In this document: piece by piece, positions 43,786 to 52,148 of the stretch | Layout: every line of letters starts with the position of its first letter | Position numbering within the stretch: the stretch's first letter is position 1 | Origin: Chlorogloeopsis sp. ULAP01 | Lineage (GTDB): Bacteria > Cyanobacteriota > Cyanobacteriia > Cyanobacteriales > Nostocaceae | Direction of reading: 5' to 3' | Assembly: GCF_030381805.1 (NCBI RefSeq) | Contig: NZ_JAUDRH010000022.1 | Coordinates: 41,733-105,732, forward strand | Length of the DNA: 64,000 nucleotides | Program-made: the position numbers and the translations under genes | Notes under the pieces: generated by a model | What the model was told of the DNA's origin: nothing | What the model saw: only the letters and a program-made list of their open reading frames with translations | The model's database searches: none

Positions 43786-44892
43786 ATGCTTAACTTATTA
43801 AAATCTCGGTTGAAAAATACTCTCATTACACTGCTGTTGGTAACACTATTTTTAGGGATAAATACATTTGGGTGGACTCCCTCTAGTAGCGCCGGTCTAC
43901 CGGCTGGGAATGCAATTACTGATGGCAAAGCTTTGTTGCGGTACGCACTGCCAATAGATAATAAACCTGTGCGAGAACTGCAAGCTAGTTTAGAAGACAT
44001 TTCTAACCAATTACGGGCAAATCGACGTTGGGGTGCTGTGTCCAAAGACGTTGGCAAAGCATCACGGATACTTAACAATCCTTCCCAAATTTTGACTAGT
44101 GTCCCAGATGAACGTAAGCCTAAAGCTGAAGCTCTGATTTCTGAGTTGAAATCAGGTGTAAATGACCTGCAAGAAGTAGTTCAAACTAAAGATAAAGAAC
44201 AAGTTAAAGAAAAACGAGCCGAGTTACTAAATCTAGTTGGAGAACTAGAAGAGTTAATGGTGGAGGGATTTCCCTTTGAAGTTCCTACAGAGTACAGTAA
44301 TTTGCCTCAACTGAAAGGCCGTGCCACCGTGGAAATGAAAACCAATAAAGGCACTGTCACTCTCGTTGTAGATGGTTATAGCGCTCCTGTTACGGCTGGA
44401 AATTTTGTTGATTTAGTACAAAGGGGTTTTTATAACGGCTTAGAATTCACCCGTTCTGAAGAATCATATGTTCTGCAAACTGGCGATCCACCGGGCAAGG
44501 AAGTTGGTTTTGTCGATCCAAAAACTGGCAAATACCGTGCAGTTCCCCTAGAATACTTGGTTGATGGTGATAAAGAGCCTACTTACGGTATTACTTTAGA
44601 AGAAGCTGGTCGTTATACTGATTTACCAGTTTTGCCATTCTCGGCTTACGGCACGGTGGCTATGGCTCGCCCAGAAAGTGATCCTAATGGCGGTTCTTCA
44701 CAATTTTTCTTCTTTTTGTATGAGCCAGAATTGACGCCAGCCGGACGCAACCTTTTGGATGGCCGTTACTCTATTTTTGGCTATGTCATTGAAGGTCAAG
44801 AAGTTTTGCGAGAATTGAAGGCGGGTGACAAAGTTGAATCGGCAAAAGTTGTCAAAGGGTTAGAAAATTTAGTCGAACCACAGCAAGCGTAG
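43786..44892 (+). CDS. Cyclophilin-type peptidyl-prolyl isomerase, probably lumenal
   Basis: The 368-residue protein starts with a signal peptide (LKNTLITLLLVTLFLGINTFG), then a helical region of about 130 residues (LQASLEDISNQLRANRRWG, EVVQTKDKEQVKEKRAEL) that resembles a leucine-zipper-like domain. The C-terminal cyclophilin domain (KGTVTLVVDG, APVTAGNFVDLVQRGFYNG, SSQFFFFLYEP) follows. This architecture matches the thylakoid-lumen cyclophilins of cyanobacteria and plant TLP40/CYP38. The usual Arg-rich active site seems partly changed, so isomerase activity may be weak. Confidence 0.9.
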   Translation: MLNLLKSRLKNTLITLLLVTLFLGINTFGWTPSSSAGLPAGNAITDGKALLRYALPIDNKPVRELQASLEDISNQLRANRRWGAVSKDVGKASRILNNPSQILTSVPDERKPKAEALISELKSGVNDLQEVVQTKDKEQVKEKRAELLNLVGELEELMVEGFPFEVPTEYSNLPQLKGRATVEMKTNKGTVTLVVDGYSAPVTAGNFVDLVQRGFYNGLEFTRSEESYVLQTGDPPGKEVGFVDPKTGKYRAVPLEYLVDGDKEPTYGITLEEAGRYTDLPVLPFSAYGTVAMARPESDPNGGSSQFFFFLYEPELTPAGRNLLDGRYSIFGYVIEGQEVLRELKAGDKVESAKVVKGLENLVEPQQA

Positions 44893-44909
44893 TTAGTGGT
44901 TGTTGAAAA

Positions 44910-44945
44910 TAGGGACTAGGGGCTAGGGGCTAGGGACTAGGAATT
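44910..44945. repeat. GGGACTAGGGGCTA short tandem repeat
   Basis: About five imperfect copies of the heptamer GGGACTA or GGGGCTA stand between the cyclophilin and thiL genes. Similar units appear near 62.46 and 62.53 kb. Confidence 0.75.
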
Positions 44946-45171
44946 TTAGATTTTGGGTTTTAGATGACATTACAATCCAAAATTTAATTGCCCAATCGCT
45001 TCTACCCTTTACCCTTTTGTGTACACAGTTCATTAAGTCTACTAACTACTAACTCTCAACTTTTAACTAAGATTTCCTTCGGCAAATACCTGCTTAGTTG
45101 CGATCGCTAATTCTGTAACAAAGTATTTGTGTAACGCCCAAGAACTACTGTGAACAGTGAATTCTCTTCTC

Positions 45172-46236
45172 ATGCAAGTTCAAGACATTGGCGAACAAGG
45201 ATTGTTAAAAATATTGCAGCGTTTCTGTCCCGCCGAAATTATCGGGGACGATGCAGCAGTTATTGCTACTGAAGCAGGGAAATCTCTGGTAGTAACTACA
45301 GATGTATTAGTTGATAATATTCACTTCAGTGATATTACTACATCACCAGAAGATGTGGGTTGGCGATCTGCTGCCGCTAATTTGTCGGATTTAGCGGCAA
45401 TGGGCGCATTCCCATTAGGAATTACTGTTGGATTGGGGCTTCCTGGCAATGTAGCCGTCAGTTGGGTAGAACGACTCTACGAGGGTATGACAGAATGCTT
45501 GCAACAGCATGATACTCCGATTGTAGGCGGTGATGTGGTGCGATCGCCTGTAATTACCATTGCCATTACTGCTTTCGGTCAAGCTTATTCCCATCGTATT
45601 ATTCGCCGTGACCAAGCTCAAGTCGGAGATGCGATTGTTGTGACTGGTGTTCATGGTGCATCTCGTGCTGGCTTAGAATTACTCCTGCATCCAGAATTGG
45701 AAAAAAACCTTAGCGATGAAGATAGAAATACTTTAATTGGCGCACACCAGCGTCCACGACCAAGATTAGATATATTACCATTGCTTTGGGCAATTCTGGA
45801 TTCCCAATCCAAAATCCAAAATCACGCCACTTGCCACAACGGAGGGAACCTCCGCAACGCAGTGGCTCCAAAATCTAAAATTCCCATTGCTGGCATGGAT
45901 AGCAGCGATGGCTTGGCAGATGCTGTAGTGCAAATCTGTCGTGCTAGCGGTGTTGGTGCTGTGGTTGAATTTACACAAATACCTTTACCAAAAGCTTTTG
46001 AAGGTTGGCTCACCACAGAGCAAGCACTGGAATATGCCCTATACGGTGGGGAAGATTTTGAATTGGTACTGTGTTTGCCAAAACAGCTAGCCAATGAATT
46101 AGTACAAAATTTAAATGACAGCGCAGCTATTGTAGGAGAGATTGTAGAGGGTTCAACTGTATTGCTACATGACCAAAATAAAGAATTCCCCAATCAAGTT
46201 TTGAGCCTGAATCGGGGATTTCAACATTTTAGTTAG
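45172..46236 (+). CDS. thiL: Thiamine-monophosphate kinase with an in-frame repeat insertion
   Basis: The enzyme phosphorylates thiamine monophosphate to the diphosphate. I chose ATG 45172 (MQVQDIGEQGLLK), giving 354 residues; a GTG 15 bases upstream is also in frame. It has the ATP/Mg motifs IGDDAAVI, TTDVLVDNIHFS, GGDVVRSP and IAGMDSSDGLADAV. Between WAILDS and IPIAGMDSSDG the residues QSKIQNHATCHNGG and NLRNAVAPKSK are extra. They come from a palindromic repeat at about 45805-45882 that keeps the frame. It lies on the surface before the conserved MDSSDG region. Confidence 0.94.
   Translation: MQVQDIGEQGLLKILQRFCPAEIIGDDAAVIATEAGKSLVVTTDVLVDNIHFSDITTSPEDVGWRSAAANLSDLAAMGAFPLGITVGLGLPGNVAVSWVERLYEGMTECLQQHDTPIVGGDVVRSPVITIAITAFGQAYSHRIIRRDQAQVGDAIVVTGVHGASRAGLELLLHPELEKNLSDEDRNTLIGAHQRPRPRLDILPLLWAILDSQSKIQNHATCHNGGNLRNAVAPKSKIPIAGMDSSDGLADAVVQICRASGVGAVVEFTQIPLPKAFEGWLTTEQALEYALYGGEDFELVLCLPKQLANELVQNLNDSAAIVGEIVEGSTVLLHDQNKEFPNQVLSLNRGFQHFS
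45805..45882. repeat. Palindromic repeat inserted in thiL
   Basis: GCCACT at 45826-45831 pairs with AGTGGC at 45861-45866, and inside it GGAGG-GAA-CCTCC forms a second perfect stem (45841-45853). The CGCAACGC words link it to the 46-kb island. Confidence 0.85.
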
Positions 46237-46251
46237 TGTTGGTGGATAGTA

Positions 46252-46826
46252 GGGGCGGGTTGTGTTGATAATCTTGCTGTTCAAACTGATGATTTATCTT
46301 CTAAACCCGCACGGCAGTCGCACTCTACGCGCTTAACCCGACGCCAGGTGACGCCAGTCGCACTCGACGCGCTTAACCCGACGCCAGGTGACGCCAGGTG
46401 CTACCCTGCGGGAAGCCGCCCTCTGGGCGTCTACAACGCGCTTAACCCGCAAGGGCGCACTGGCTCCTTTATGCCGGGGAACCCTTTCGCCAGTCGCTAC
46501 AAGTCGGCAAAGCCGCAAGGGCGCGCTGGCTCACCACCGCACTGGCTCCGCAACGCGCTGGCTCCTTTATGCCGGGGAACCCGTCCACCCTCCGGGTACC
46601 CGGAGGGAACGCCAAGGGCGTACAGCAGTCCCCCAACCCTTACGGGAAGCCTTACCCTTCGGGAACGTCTTCGACGAACAGGTTCAGGGGTTCGCAATCG
46701 TGACGGGAACCGCCAAGACTGCGACCCCCTCACCGCTTTGCGTCTACGCCGGGAACCGCCAAGACGGGGGCTGCTTCACCGCACTGGCTCCGCAAGGGCG
46801 CGCTGCCTCCCGTACAGTAGATAGTG
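46252..46826. repeat. GC-rich repeat island between thiL and gap2
   Basis: About 575 bp of mosaic repeats much richer in GC than the flanks. Two near-identical 40-bp units stand in tandem at 46315-46354 and 46355-46394 (CAGTCGCACTC followed by T or G, ACGCGCTTAACCCG, ACGCCAGGTGACGC). The unit GCTCCTTTATGCCGGGGAAC occurs twice, near 46464 and 46560. CGCAAGGGCGC, CACTGGCTCCG and GGGAACCGCC also recur. All long frames here are composed of repeats and are not genes. Confidence 0.9.
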
Positions 46827-46872
46827 GTTAAAAAAGTGACTACTAACAACTAACTACTAACCACTAACAAAA

Positions 46873-47889
46873 CTATTTAGTCCACTTTGCCGCTACCAAT
46901 TCTGCTAAGTCAAGAACACGCTGGCTATAACCCCACTCGTTGTCATACCAAGCCATAACTTTGACCATGTCACTGCCCATTACCATCGTTAAACTAGCAT
47001 CAATAATGGAGGAAGCATCACTACCTTGATAGTCAGATGATACTAGGGGTAGTTCGCTATAGTCTAAAATACCCTTAAGCTGTCCTTCAGAAGCATCTTT
47101 GAGTGCTTGATTGACTTCTTCTGTAATTGTCTGCTTCTCAACCTGCACGACGAAATCCACCATTGAAACGTTGGGAGTGGGTACGCGCAATGCTACACCA
47201 TTTAACTTGCCTTTAAGATCTGGCAGTACCAACGCTACAGCCTTTGCAGCACCAGTAGAGGTAGGCACAATGTTGATAGCCGCAGCACGCGCCCGCCGTG
47301 GATCTCTATGAGAAGCATCTAACAAGCGCTGGTCACCAGTGTAGCTGTGGGTAGTTGTCATTGTGCCTTTGATGATGCCGAATTTCTCGTGCAACACCTT
47401 AGCAACCGGAGCCAAGCAGTTAGTAGTACAGCTGGCGTTACTGATAATATGGTGTTTGTTGTGATCGTAGTCGTGATGATTAACACCGATCACAAAAGTA
47501 CCATCTTCATTTTTGCCAGGGGCAGTGATCAAAACCTTCTTGGCTCCAGCATTGACGTGCTTCATTGCCCCTTCTTTAGCAGTAAATACACCTGTTGCTT
47601 CAATAATTAGGTCTATTTCCCACTCTTTCCAGGGCAAGTTTTCTGGATTGCGATCGGATACGCATTTAACGGTCTTGCCGTTTACGATAATTGAGTTATC
47701 ATCAGCAGTAATATCAACATTCTTTAACTTCCCTAGCATCGAGTCATACTTCAGCAGGTGAGCGTTGGTTCTAGGGTCTGAGGTGTCATTTATAGCAACA
47801 AGGTCGATATTGCTATTCTCTCTACCCAACCAGCAGCGCATAAAGTTACGCCCGATGCGCCCAAAACCGTTGATAGCAACTCTAATCAC
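46873..47889 (-). CDS. gap2: Glyceraldehyde-3-phosphate dehydrogenase, Gap2 type
   Basis: The 338-residue enzyme starts at GTG 47889 with AGAGGG about 9 bases upstream. The NAD(P)-binding motif is VAINGFGRIGR; the catalytic pair is Cys154 in SNASCTTNC and His181 in TTTHSYTGD. INDTSDPRTNAHLLKYDSM and the C-terminal WYDNEWGYSQRV match the photosynthetic Gap2 form, which uses NADPH and NADH in the Calvin cycle. Gap2 contains no CP12 tail. The gene seems monocistronic and is followed by the large repeat island. Confidence 0.97.
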   Translation of the reverse strand: MIRVAINGFGRIGRNFMRCWLGRENSNIDLVAINDTSDPRTNAHLLKYDSMLGKLKNVDITADDNSIIVNGKTVKCVSDRNPENLPWKEWEIDLIIEATGVFTAKEGAMKHVNAGAKKVLITAPGKNEDGTFVIGVNHHDYDHNKHHIISNASCTTNCLAPVAKVLHEKFGIIKGTMTTTHSYTGDQRLLDASHRDPRRARAAAINIVPTSTGAAKAVALVLPDLKGKLNGVALRVPTPNVSMVDFVVQVEKQTITEEVNQALKDASEGQLKGILDYSELPLVSSDYQGSDASSIIDASLTMVMGSDMVKVMAWYDNEWGYSQRVLDLAELVAAKWTK

Positions 47890-48013
47890 AGCGTCTTGCC
47901 CTCTGTCTATATGTGCCTTATTAAATCCTATGCTTGACCCCGATCATATCGCAAAGGGGGAGTATTTATGACTATAAAGTGTTAGATCCCAAAAAAAAAA
48001 TTAATTTTTATCT

Positions 48014-48634
48014 TTAGCTATCGGTGTAGAGGTTGCGATCGCCGATGTAGTTTCTCACTGATTCTGGGACTAAGTAGCGAAGTGATTTGCGTTCTCGACA
48101 GAATTTGCGAATTAGACTTGACGAAAGTCCAATTAAAGGGATATTCAATAATTGCCAGTGTATGATGATAGACTGCTTTGCCAGCTGCTGCTCCACTTGC
48201 TTGCAGATTAACTCGCTTTGAGCTATGCATTGAGAATCGGTAATGCGGGGTGCGATTAACCAATTACACAATTGTGCTAGTTCTTGTCCGCGATACCAAT
48301 GGGGTAAGGTTTGGAAGGCATCCAAGCCGACTATCCAGTACCAATGAGTATTGGGATAAAGATTGGATAAGTCAATTAAAGTATTGATGGCATAGGAAGT
48401 TCCCGATCGCGTTTGCTCTACTAGTGAGACAGCAAACGCTGGGTGATCTGTGATCGCCGCCTGGAGCATTGCTAGGCGATCTTGAAAAGAAGCCGCTTTT
48501 TTATGAGGAGGATTATATGATGGCACCCAAATTACTTGTTCGACGCTTCCTTGATGCAAAGCTGCTTCGGCTACGATAAGATGCCCCCAATGAACTGGAT
48601 CGAATGTGCCACCGAAAATTGCTACTTGCCGCAT
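48014..48634 (-). CDS. nadD: Nicotinate-nucleotide adenylyltransferase
   Basis: The 206-residue enzyme forms deamido-NAD from nicotinate mononucleotide and ATP. It has the nucleotidyltransferase motif IFGGTFDPVHWGHL, PSYNPPHK for substrate binding, and IGLSSSLIRKFC near the C-terminus, which corresponds to the ISSTxIR motif. ATG 48634. The length and domain order are usual. It is 124 bp upstream of gap2 on the same strand, but a joint transcript is not certain. Confidence 0.95.
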   Translation of the reverse strand: MRQVAIFGGTFDPVHWGHLIVAEAALHQGSVEQVIWVPSYNPPHKKAASFQDRLAMLQAAITDHPAFAVSLVEQTRSGTSYAINTLIDLSNLYPNTHWYWIVGLDAFQTLPHWYRGQELAQLCNWLIAPRITDSQCIAQSELICKQVEQQLAKQSIIIHWQLLNIPLIGLSSSLIRKFCRERKSLRYLVPESVRNYIGDRNLYTDS

Positions 48635-48975
48635 CCGCTCACTTGTTTGGCTGAATTCAATAATTAAAGCAGCATTATTACCAGTCTTTTATTGTAACTA
48701 ATTCTAGCAAATAGGTAAAAATATGTGTTTCAAACTACAGCAGTTTATTTCCCGATTATGCAGAAATTTGCAGAATAAACATATTATTAGTTCAGGAAGA
48801 TAAAAAATGTCAGCACGGATAAAATCATTTTGATCTAGCCAAATCTAAGCGCAACAATCTGCATATCATTCAGATATGAAATTTATACAGAGGTAGTAAC
48901 GGTAAAAACAAATTCCTGTTATGATACGCGTGTCATTTGTGATTATTGTGTGGTGTGGTGTAAGAGGAGTAATAA
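48635..48975. other. Intergenic region between nadD and murC
   Basis: This 341-bp gap lies between divergent genes and holds both promoters. It is AT-rich, with a candidate -10 for murC at 48920 and a strong ribosome site AGAGGAG at about 48963. No gene or repeat is seen. Confidence 0.5.
48920..48925 (+). promoter_or_regulatory. Candidate -10 element of murC
   Basis: TATGAT lies about 50 bases before the murC ATG. No good -35 box stands at the usual distance, so this is only a candidate. Confidence 0.3.
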
Positions 48976-50439
48976 ATGGAAAATCAAGTAGACTTTAGCG
49001 GTAGACCATTTCATTTTATTGGTATCGGTGGCATTGGGATGTCTGCTTTGGCATATGTACTTGCCAAACGCCAATTGCCGGTCTCTGGTTCAGATCTTCG
49101 CCCTAACCACATTACTTGTAGGTTAGAAGCGATCGGAACTCATATTTTTGATAAGCAACAAGCAAGCAATTTGGAATTCTTTCGCCCAAGGGCAAAAGAA
49201 AATGAAGTAGTATTAAATACTCAAAAGGAAAAATCTTCTGTAGAATTAGCACAACTACCACAAGTTATTTGTTCAACTGCAATTAATACAAATAATTTGG
49301 AATATAAAGCAGCTCTGGAGTTAGGCTGCCCAATTTTTCATCGTTCTGATGTTTTAGCAGCTTTGATAGCAGAGTATCACAGCATTGCTGTTGCTGGTAC
49401 TCATGGCAAAACTACCACTAGTAGTATGATTGGCTATATGCTACTTCAAGCAGGACTTGACCCAACCATTTTGGTTGGTGGCGAAGTTAATGCTTGGGAA
49501 GGCAATGCTCGACTAGGGCATAGTCCATATTTAGTCGCAGAAGCAGATGAATCAGATGGTTCTTTGGTGAAACACGCTCCCGAAATTGGCATTATCACCA
49601 ATATTGAACTAGATCATCCCGATCACTACGGCAATTTAGAAGAAGTCGTTGAAATTTTCCAGACCTTTGCTAAAAGTTGTAAGATATTAGTAGGTAGTAT
49701 TGATTGCGCTACCGTGCGTGATCGCTTACAGCCAACAATTAGTTATAGTTTATACCAAGAAACTGGTGCTGACTACACCGTTACTAATATAGACTATCGT
49801 GCCGATGGTACTACTGCCTTAGTATGGGAGCGCGGTAAGGCTCTAGGTGTATTAAAATTGCGTTTGCTCAGTCGTCATAACCTCAGTAATGCTTTGGCAG
49901 CAGTTGCTGTAGGTAGGATTTTGGGTTTAGAGTTCGGAGAAATTGCTAAAGGACTTGCCACTTTTGAAGGTGCAAGGCGTCGTTTTGAATTCCGGGGTGA
50001 AGTTGATGGCATTACCTTTATTGATGATTATGCTCATCATCCCAGTGAAATTCGCGCAACTCTCGCTGCTGCTCGTCTACAAGCTAGACCAGGGCAAAGA
50101 GTAGTTGCAATCTTCCAACCCCATCGATATAGTCGAACATTGGCATTTTTGGAAGAATTCGCTGAGTCTTTTACTCATGCCGATGCAGTTATACTTACTG
50201 ACATTTATAGTGCGGGCGAGGTGAATTTAGGGCAGATTAGTGGTGAGCATTTGGCAGCAGAAGTTGCCAAGCATCACGAGCAGGTTTACTATCAACCTAC
50301 CTTAGCCTCGATGTGTGATTTCCTACAGCATACATTGCGTCCTGGAGACTTGGCGCTATTTTTGGGAGCCGGAAATTTAAATCAAATAATTCCGGAAGTC
50401 ATTGCAACACTTCGGCAGCCAGCCACAGCTACATCCTAA
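48976..50439 (+). CDS. murC: UDP-N-acetylmuramate-L-alanine ligase
   Basis: The 487-residue cytoplasmic enzyme adds L-alanine to UDP-MurNAc, the first peptide step of peptidoglycan synthesis. It has the N-terminal UDP-binding motif IGIGGIGMSALAYVL, ATP-binding VAGTHGKTTTSSMIGYM, EADESDGSL, NIELDHPDHY and a C-terminal ligase domain (FIDDYAHHPSEIRATLA). ATG 48976 has AGAGGAG about 7 bases upstream. murB follows 158 bp later on the same strand, the usual cyanobacterial order. Confidence 0.97.
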   Translation: MENQVDFSGRPFHFIGIGGIGMSALAYVLAKRQLPVSGSDLRPNHITCRLEAIGTHIFDKQQASNLEFFRPRAKENEVVLNTQKEKSSVELAQLPQVICSTAINTNNLEYKAALELGCPIFHRSDVLAALIAEYHSIAVAGTHGKTTTSSMIGYMLLQAGLDPTILVGGEVNAWEGNARLGHSPYLVAEADESDGSLVKHAPEIGIITNIELDHPDHYGNLEEVVEIFQTFAKSCKILVGSIDCATVRDRLQPTISYSLYQETGADYTVTNIDYRADGTTALVWERGKALGVLKLRLLSRHNLSNALAAVAVGRILGLEFGEIAKGLATFEGARRRFEFRGEVDGITFIDDYAHHPSEIRATLAAARLQARPGQRVVAIFQPHRYSRTLAFLEEFAESFTHADAVILTDIYSAGEVNLGQISGEHLAAEVAKHHEQVYYQPTLASMCDFLQHTLRPGDLALFLGAGNLNQIIPEVIATLRQPATATS

Positions 50440-50597
50440 AAAAGATAAAGAAAAAACTGCAAAAGGCACGATTTTTATAAGATCCCAAAGGTTTTTCTCG
50501 GCTTAGAGTTGCACAGTCTAGCAATGATTCCATTGCCTTAAAATATTACCGTGTTTTTACGGTTGATGAATGTCAAAATTACACTCATTTTGGTAAT

Positions 50598-51593
50598 ATG
50601 AAAAGCTCCCAGGCAGCTGTAGATGTCTGCTCTTATTCTGGTGTGACTACGATAAAACAAGAAATTACTAGTTCAAAAAGTAAAGAAATTTACTTAGAAA
50701 ACGCTGGTTGTATAATTAAATCGCAAGTTTCTTTGTCAGGGTGTACTTCTTATAGAGTAGGTGGCCCTGCTGAGTGGTATGTTGCTCCCCGCAATTTAGA
50801 GGCACTACAAGCGAGTGTCAACTACGCAAAAGAACATGAGTTACCAGTAACTATATTGGGAGCTGGTTCCAACTTGTTAGTGAGCGATCGCGGCATTCCA
50901 GGCTTGGTAATTGCTACCCGCCACCTACGCCACAGTCATTTTGACCCGCAAACAGGACAAGTTACTCTTGCAGCTGGAGAATCAATACCTAGTTTAGCAT
51001 GGCAAGCAGCAGAACTCGGTTGGGAAGGGTTGGAATGGGCTGTTGGTATTCCCGGAACTGTCGGCGGTGCGGTAGTCATGAATGCAGGAGCGCACAATAG
51101 CTGCATCGCAGATATCTTAGTTAGCGCCCAAGTACTTTCTCCTGATGGTACGCTCTTAACGCTAACCCGCGATCAATTAAATTACAGTTACCGCACTTCT
51201 ATGTTGCAAGGTAGCGATCGCATAGTTACGCAAGCAACTTTTCAACTGCAACCAGGTGCAGATCCTGCACAAGTAATGGCAATTACCAAGCAACACAAAC
51301 AGCATCGTCTATCAACTCAACCTTATCATTTACCCAGCTGTGGTAGTGTTTTCCGCAATCCCAAACCTTACGCAGCAGGCTGGTTAATTGAACAAACCGG
51401 TTTAAAAGGCTATCAAATTGGCAAAGCGCAAGTAGCCCAGCGCCATGCTAATTTTATCGTCAACTGTGGCGGTGCTAGTGCTTGGGATATTTTTAATCTG
51501 ATTCGTCACGTTCAATATCAAGTACAGGAAAATTGGTCGATTCTGTTAGAACCAGAAGTTAAAATGATCGGTGAGTTTTCATTAGCTTGTTGA
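50598..51593 (+). CDS. murB: UDP-N-acetylenolpyruvoylglucosamine reductase
   Basis: The 331-residue FAD enzyme reduces UDP-enolpyruvyl-GlcNAc to UDP-MurNAc. It shows SYRVGGPAEWYV, LGAGSNLLVSD for FAD, GIPGTVGGAVVMNAGAHN, the active-site Ser in PSCGSVFRNP, and a C-terminal Glu in LLEPEVKMIGEF. The first 45 residues are a variable extension. ATG 50598; no clear ribosome site. It is downstream of murC and ends at a terminator at 51620. Confidence 0.96.
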   Translation: MKSSQAAVDVCSYSGVTTIKQEITSSKSKEIYLENAGCIIKSQVSLSGCTSYRVGGPAEWYVAPRNLEALQASVNYAKEHELPVTILGAGSNLLVSDRGIPGLVIATRHLRHSHFDPQTGQVTLAAGESIPSLAWQAAELGWEGLEWAVGIPGTVGGAVVMNAGAHNSCIADILVSAQVLSPDGTLLTLTRDQLNYSYRTSMLQGSDRIVTQATFQLQPGADPAQVMAITKQHKQHRLSTQPYHLPSCGSVFRNPKPYAAGWLIEQTGLKGYQIGKAQVAQRHANFIVNCGGASAWDIFNLIRHVQYQVQENWSILLEPEVKMIGEFSLAC

Positions 51594-51619
51594 AACTTGC
51601 AAATTATTAATTTAGACTC

Positions 51620-51646
51620 AGCGCCAGCAGCTAGCTGGCGCTTTTG
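51620..51646 (+). terminator. Terminator after murB
   Basis: AGCGCCAGC and GCTGGCGCT form a perfect 9-bp stem with loop AGCTA, followed by TTTTGCTTGTTTT. It lies 27 bases after the stop. Confidence 0.85.
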
Positions 51647-51716
51647 CTTGTTTTGACTAAAAATAGGGTGTAGGGGGAAAAAAATTGTATTTGCGATCGC
51701 ATGATATCAAATACAA

Positions 51717-52055
51717 ATGGATACAAAAGAATTTCTTGGTAAAACCGTTGCTGTTATTGTTGATCGCCCAATGGGTTGTAGGCATCCACAGTACGGATAC
51801 ATTTACCCCATAAACTATGGCTATATTCCCAATACTCTCGCTCCAGATGGGCAGGAAGTGGATGCTTACATCTTGGGTATATTTGAGCCTCTAAGCTACT
51901 TTGAGGGTGATTGTATCGCCATTATTCATCGCATTAATGATGTGGATGACAAGCTAATTGTTGTACCGCAAGGTAAAAACTACAGCGACGAACAAATCTT
52001 GGCTTTGACAGAGTTCCAAGAGCAGTTTTTCGTATCGGTTGTTTTGCGCCCGTAG
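51717..52055 (+). CDS. Inorganic pyrophosphatase-like protein
   Basis: The 112-residue protein resembles the core of soluble inorganic pyrophosphatase: VDRPMGCRHPQYGYIYPINYG, PDGQEVDAYILG with the conserved Asp, and FEGDCIAIIHRIND. It is much shorter than the housekeeping enzyme (about 170 residues), lacking the N-terminal strands. Some Asp ligands are present, but activity is not certain. It may be a paralogue with another phosphate substrate. No operon partner is close. Confidence 0.8.
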   Translation: MDTKEFLGKTVAVIVDRPMGCRHPQYGYIYPINYGYIPNTLAPDGQEVDAYILGIFEPLSYFEGDCIAIIHRINDVDDKLIVVPQGKNYSDEQILALTEFQEQFFVSVVLRP

Positions 52056-52148
52056 AGTAATTGGCGATCGCTCCTCACACCCATTCCCGTCTTCAAACAT
52101 ACAGATGTAAAAAAAGATATAGTTTGCATTTAAATCACCTTGACTTTC

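Noticed and set aside
46348..46831. Long plus-strand and minus-strand open frames in the GC-rich region
   Set aside because: They are composed of tandem and interspersed repeat units, have repetitive translations and no ribosome site; the whole region is better described as a repeat island.
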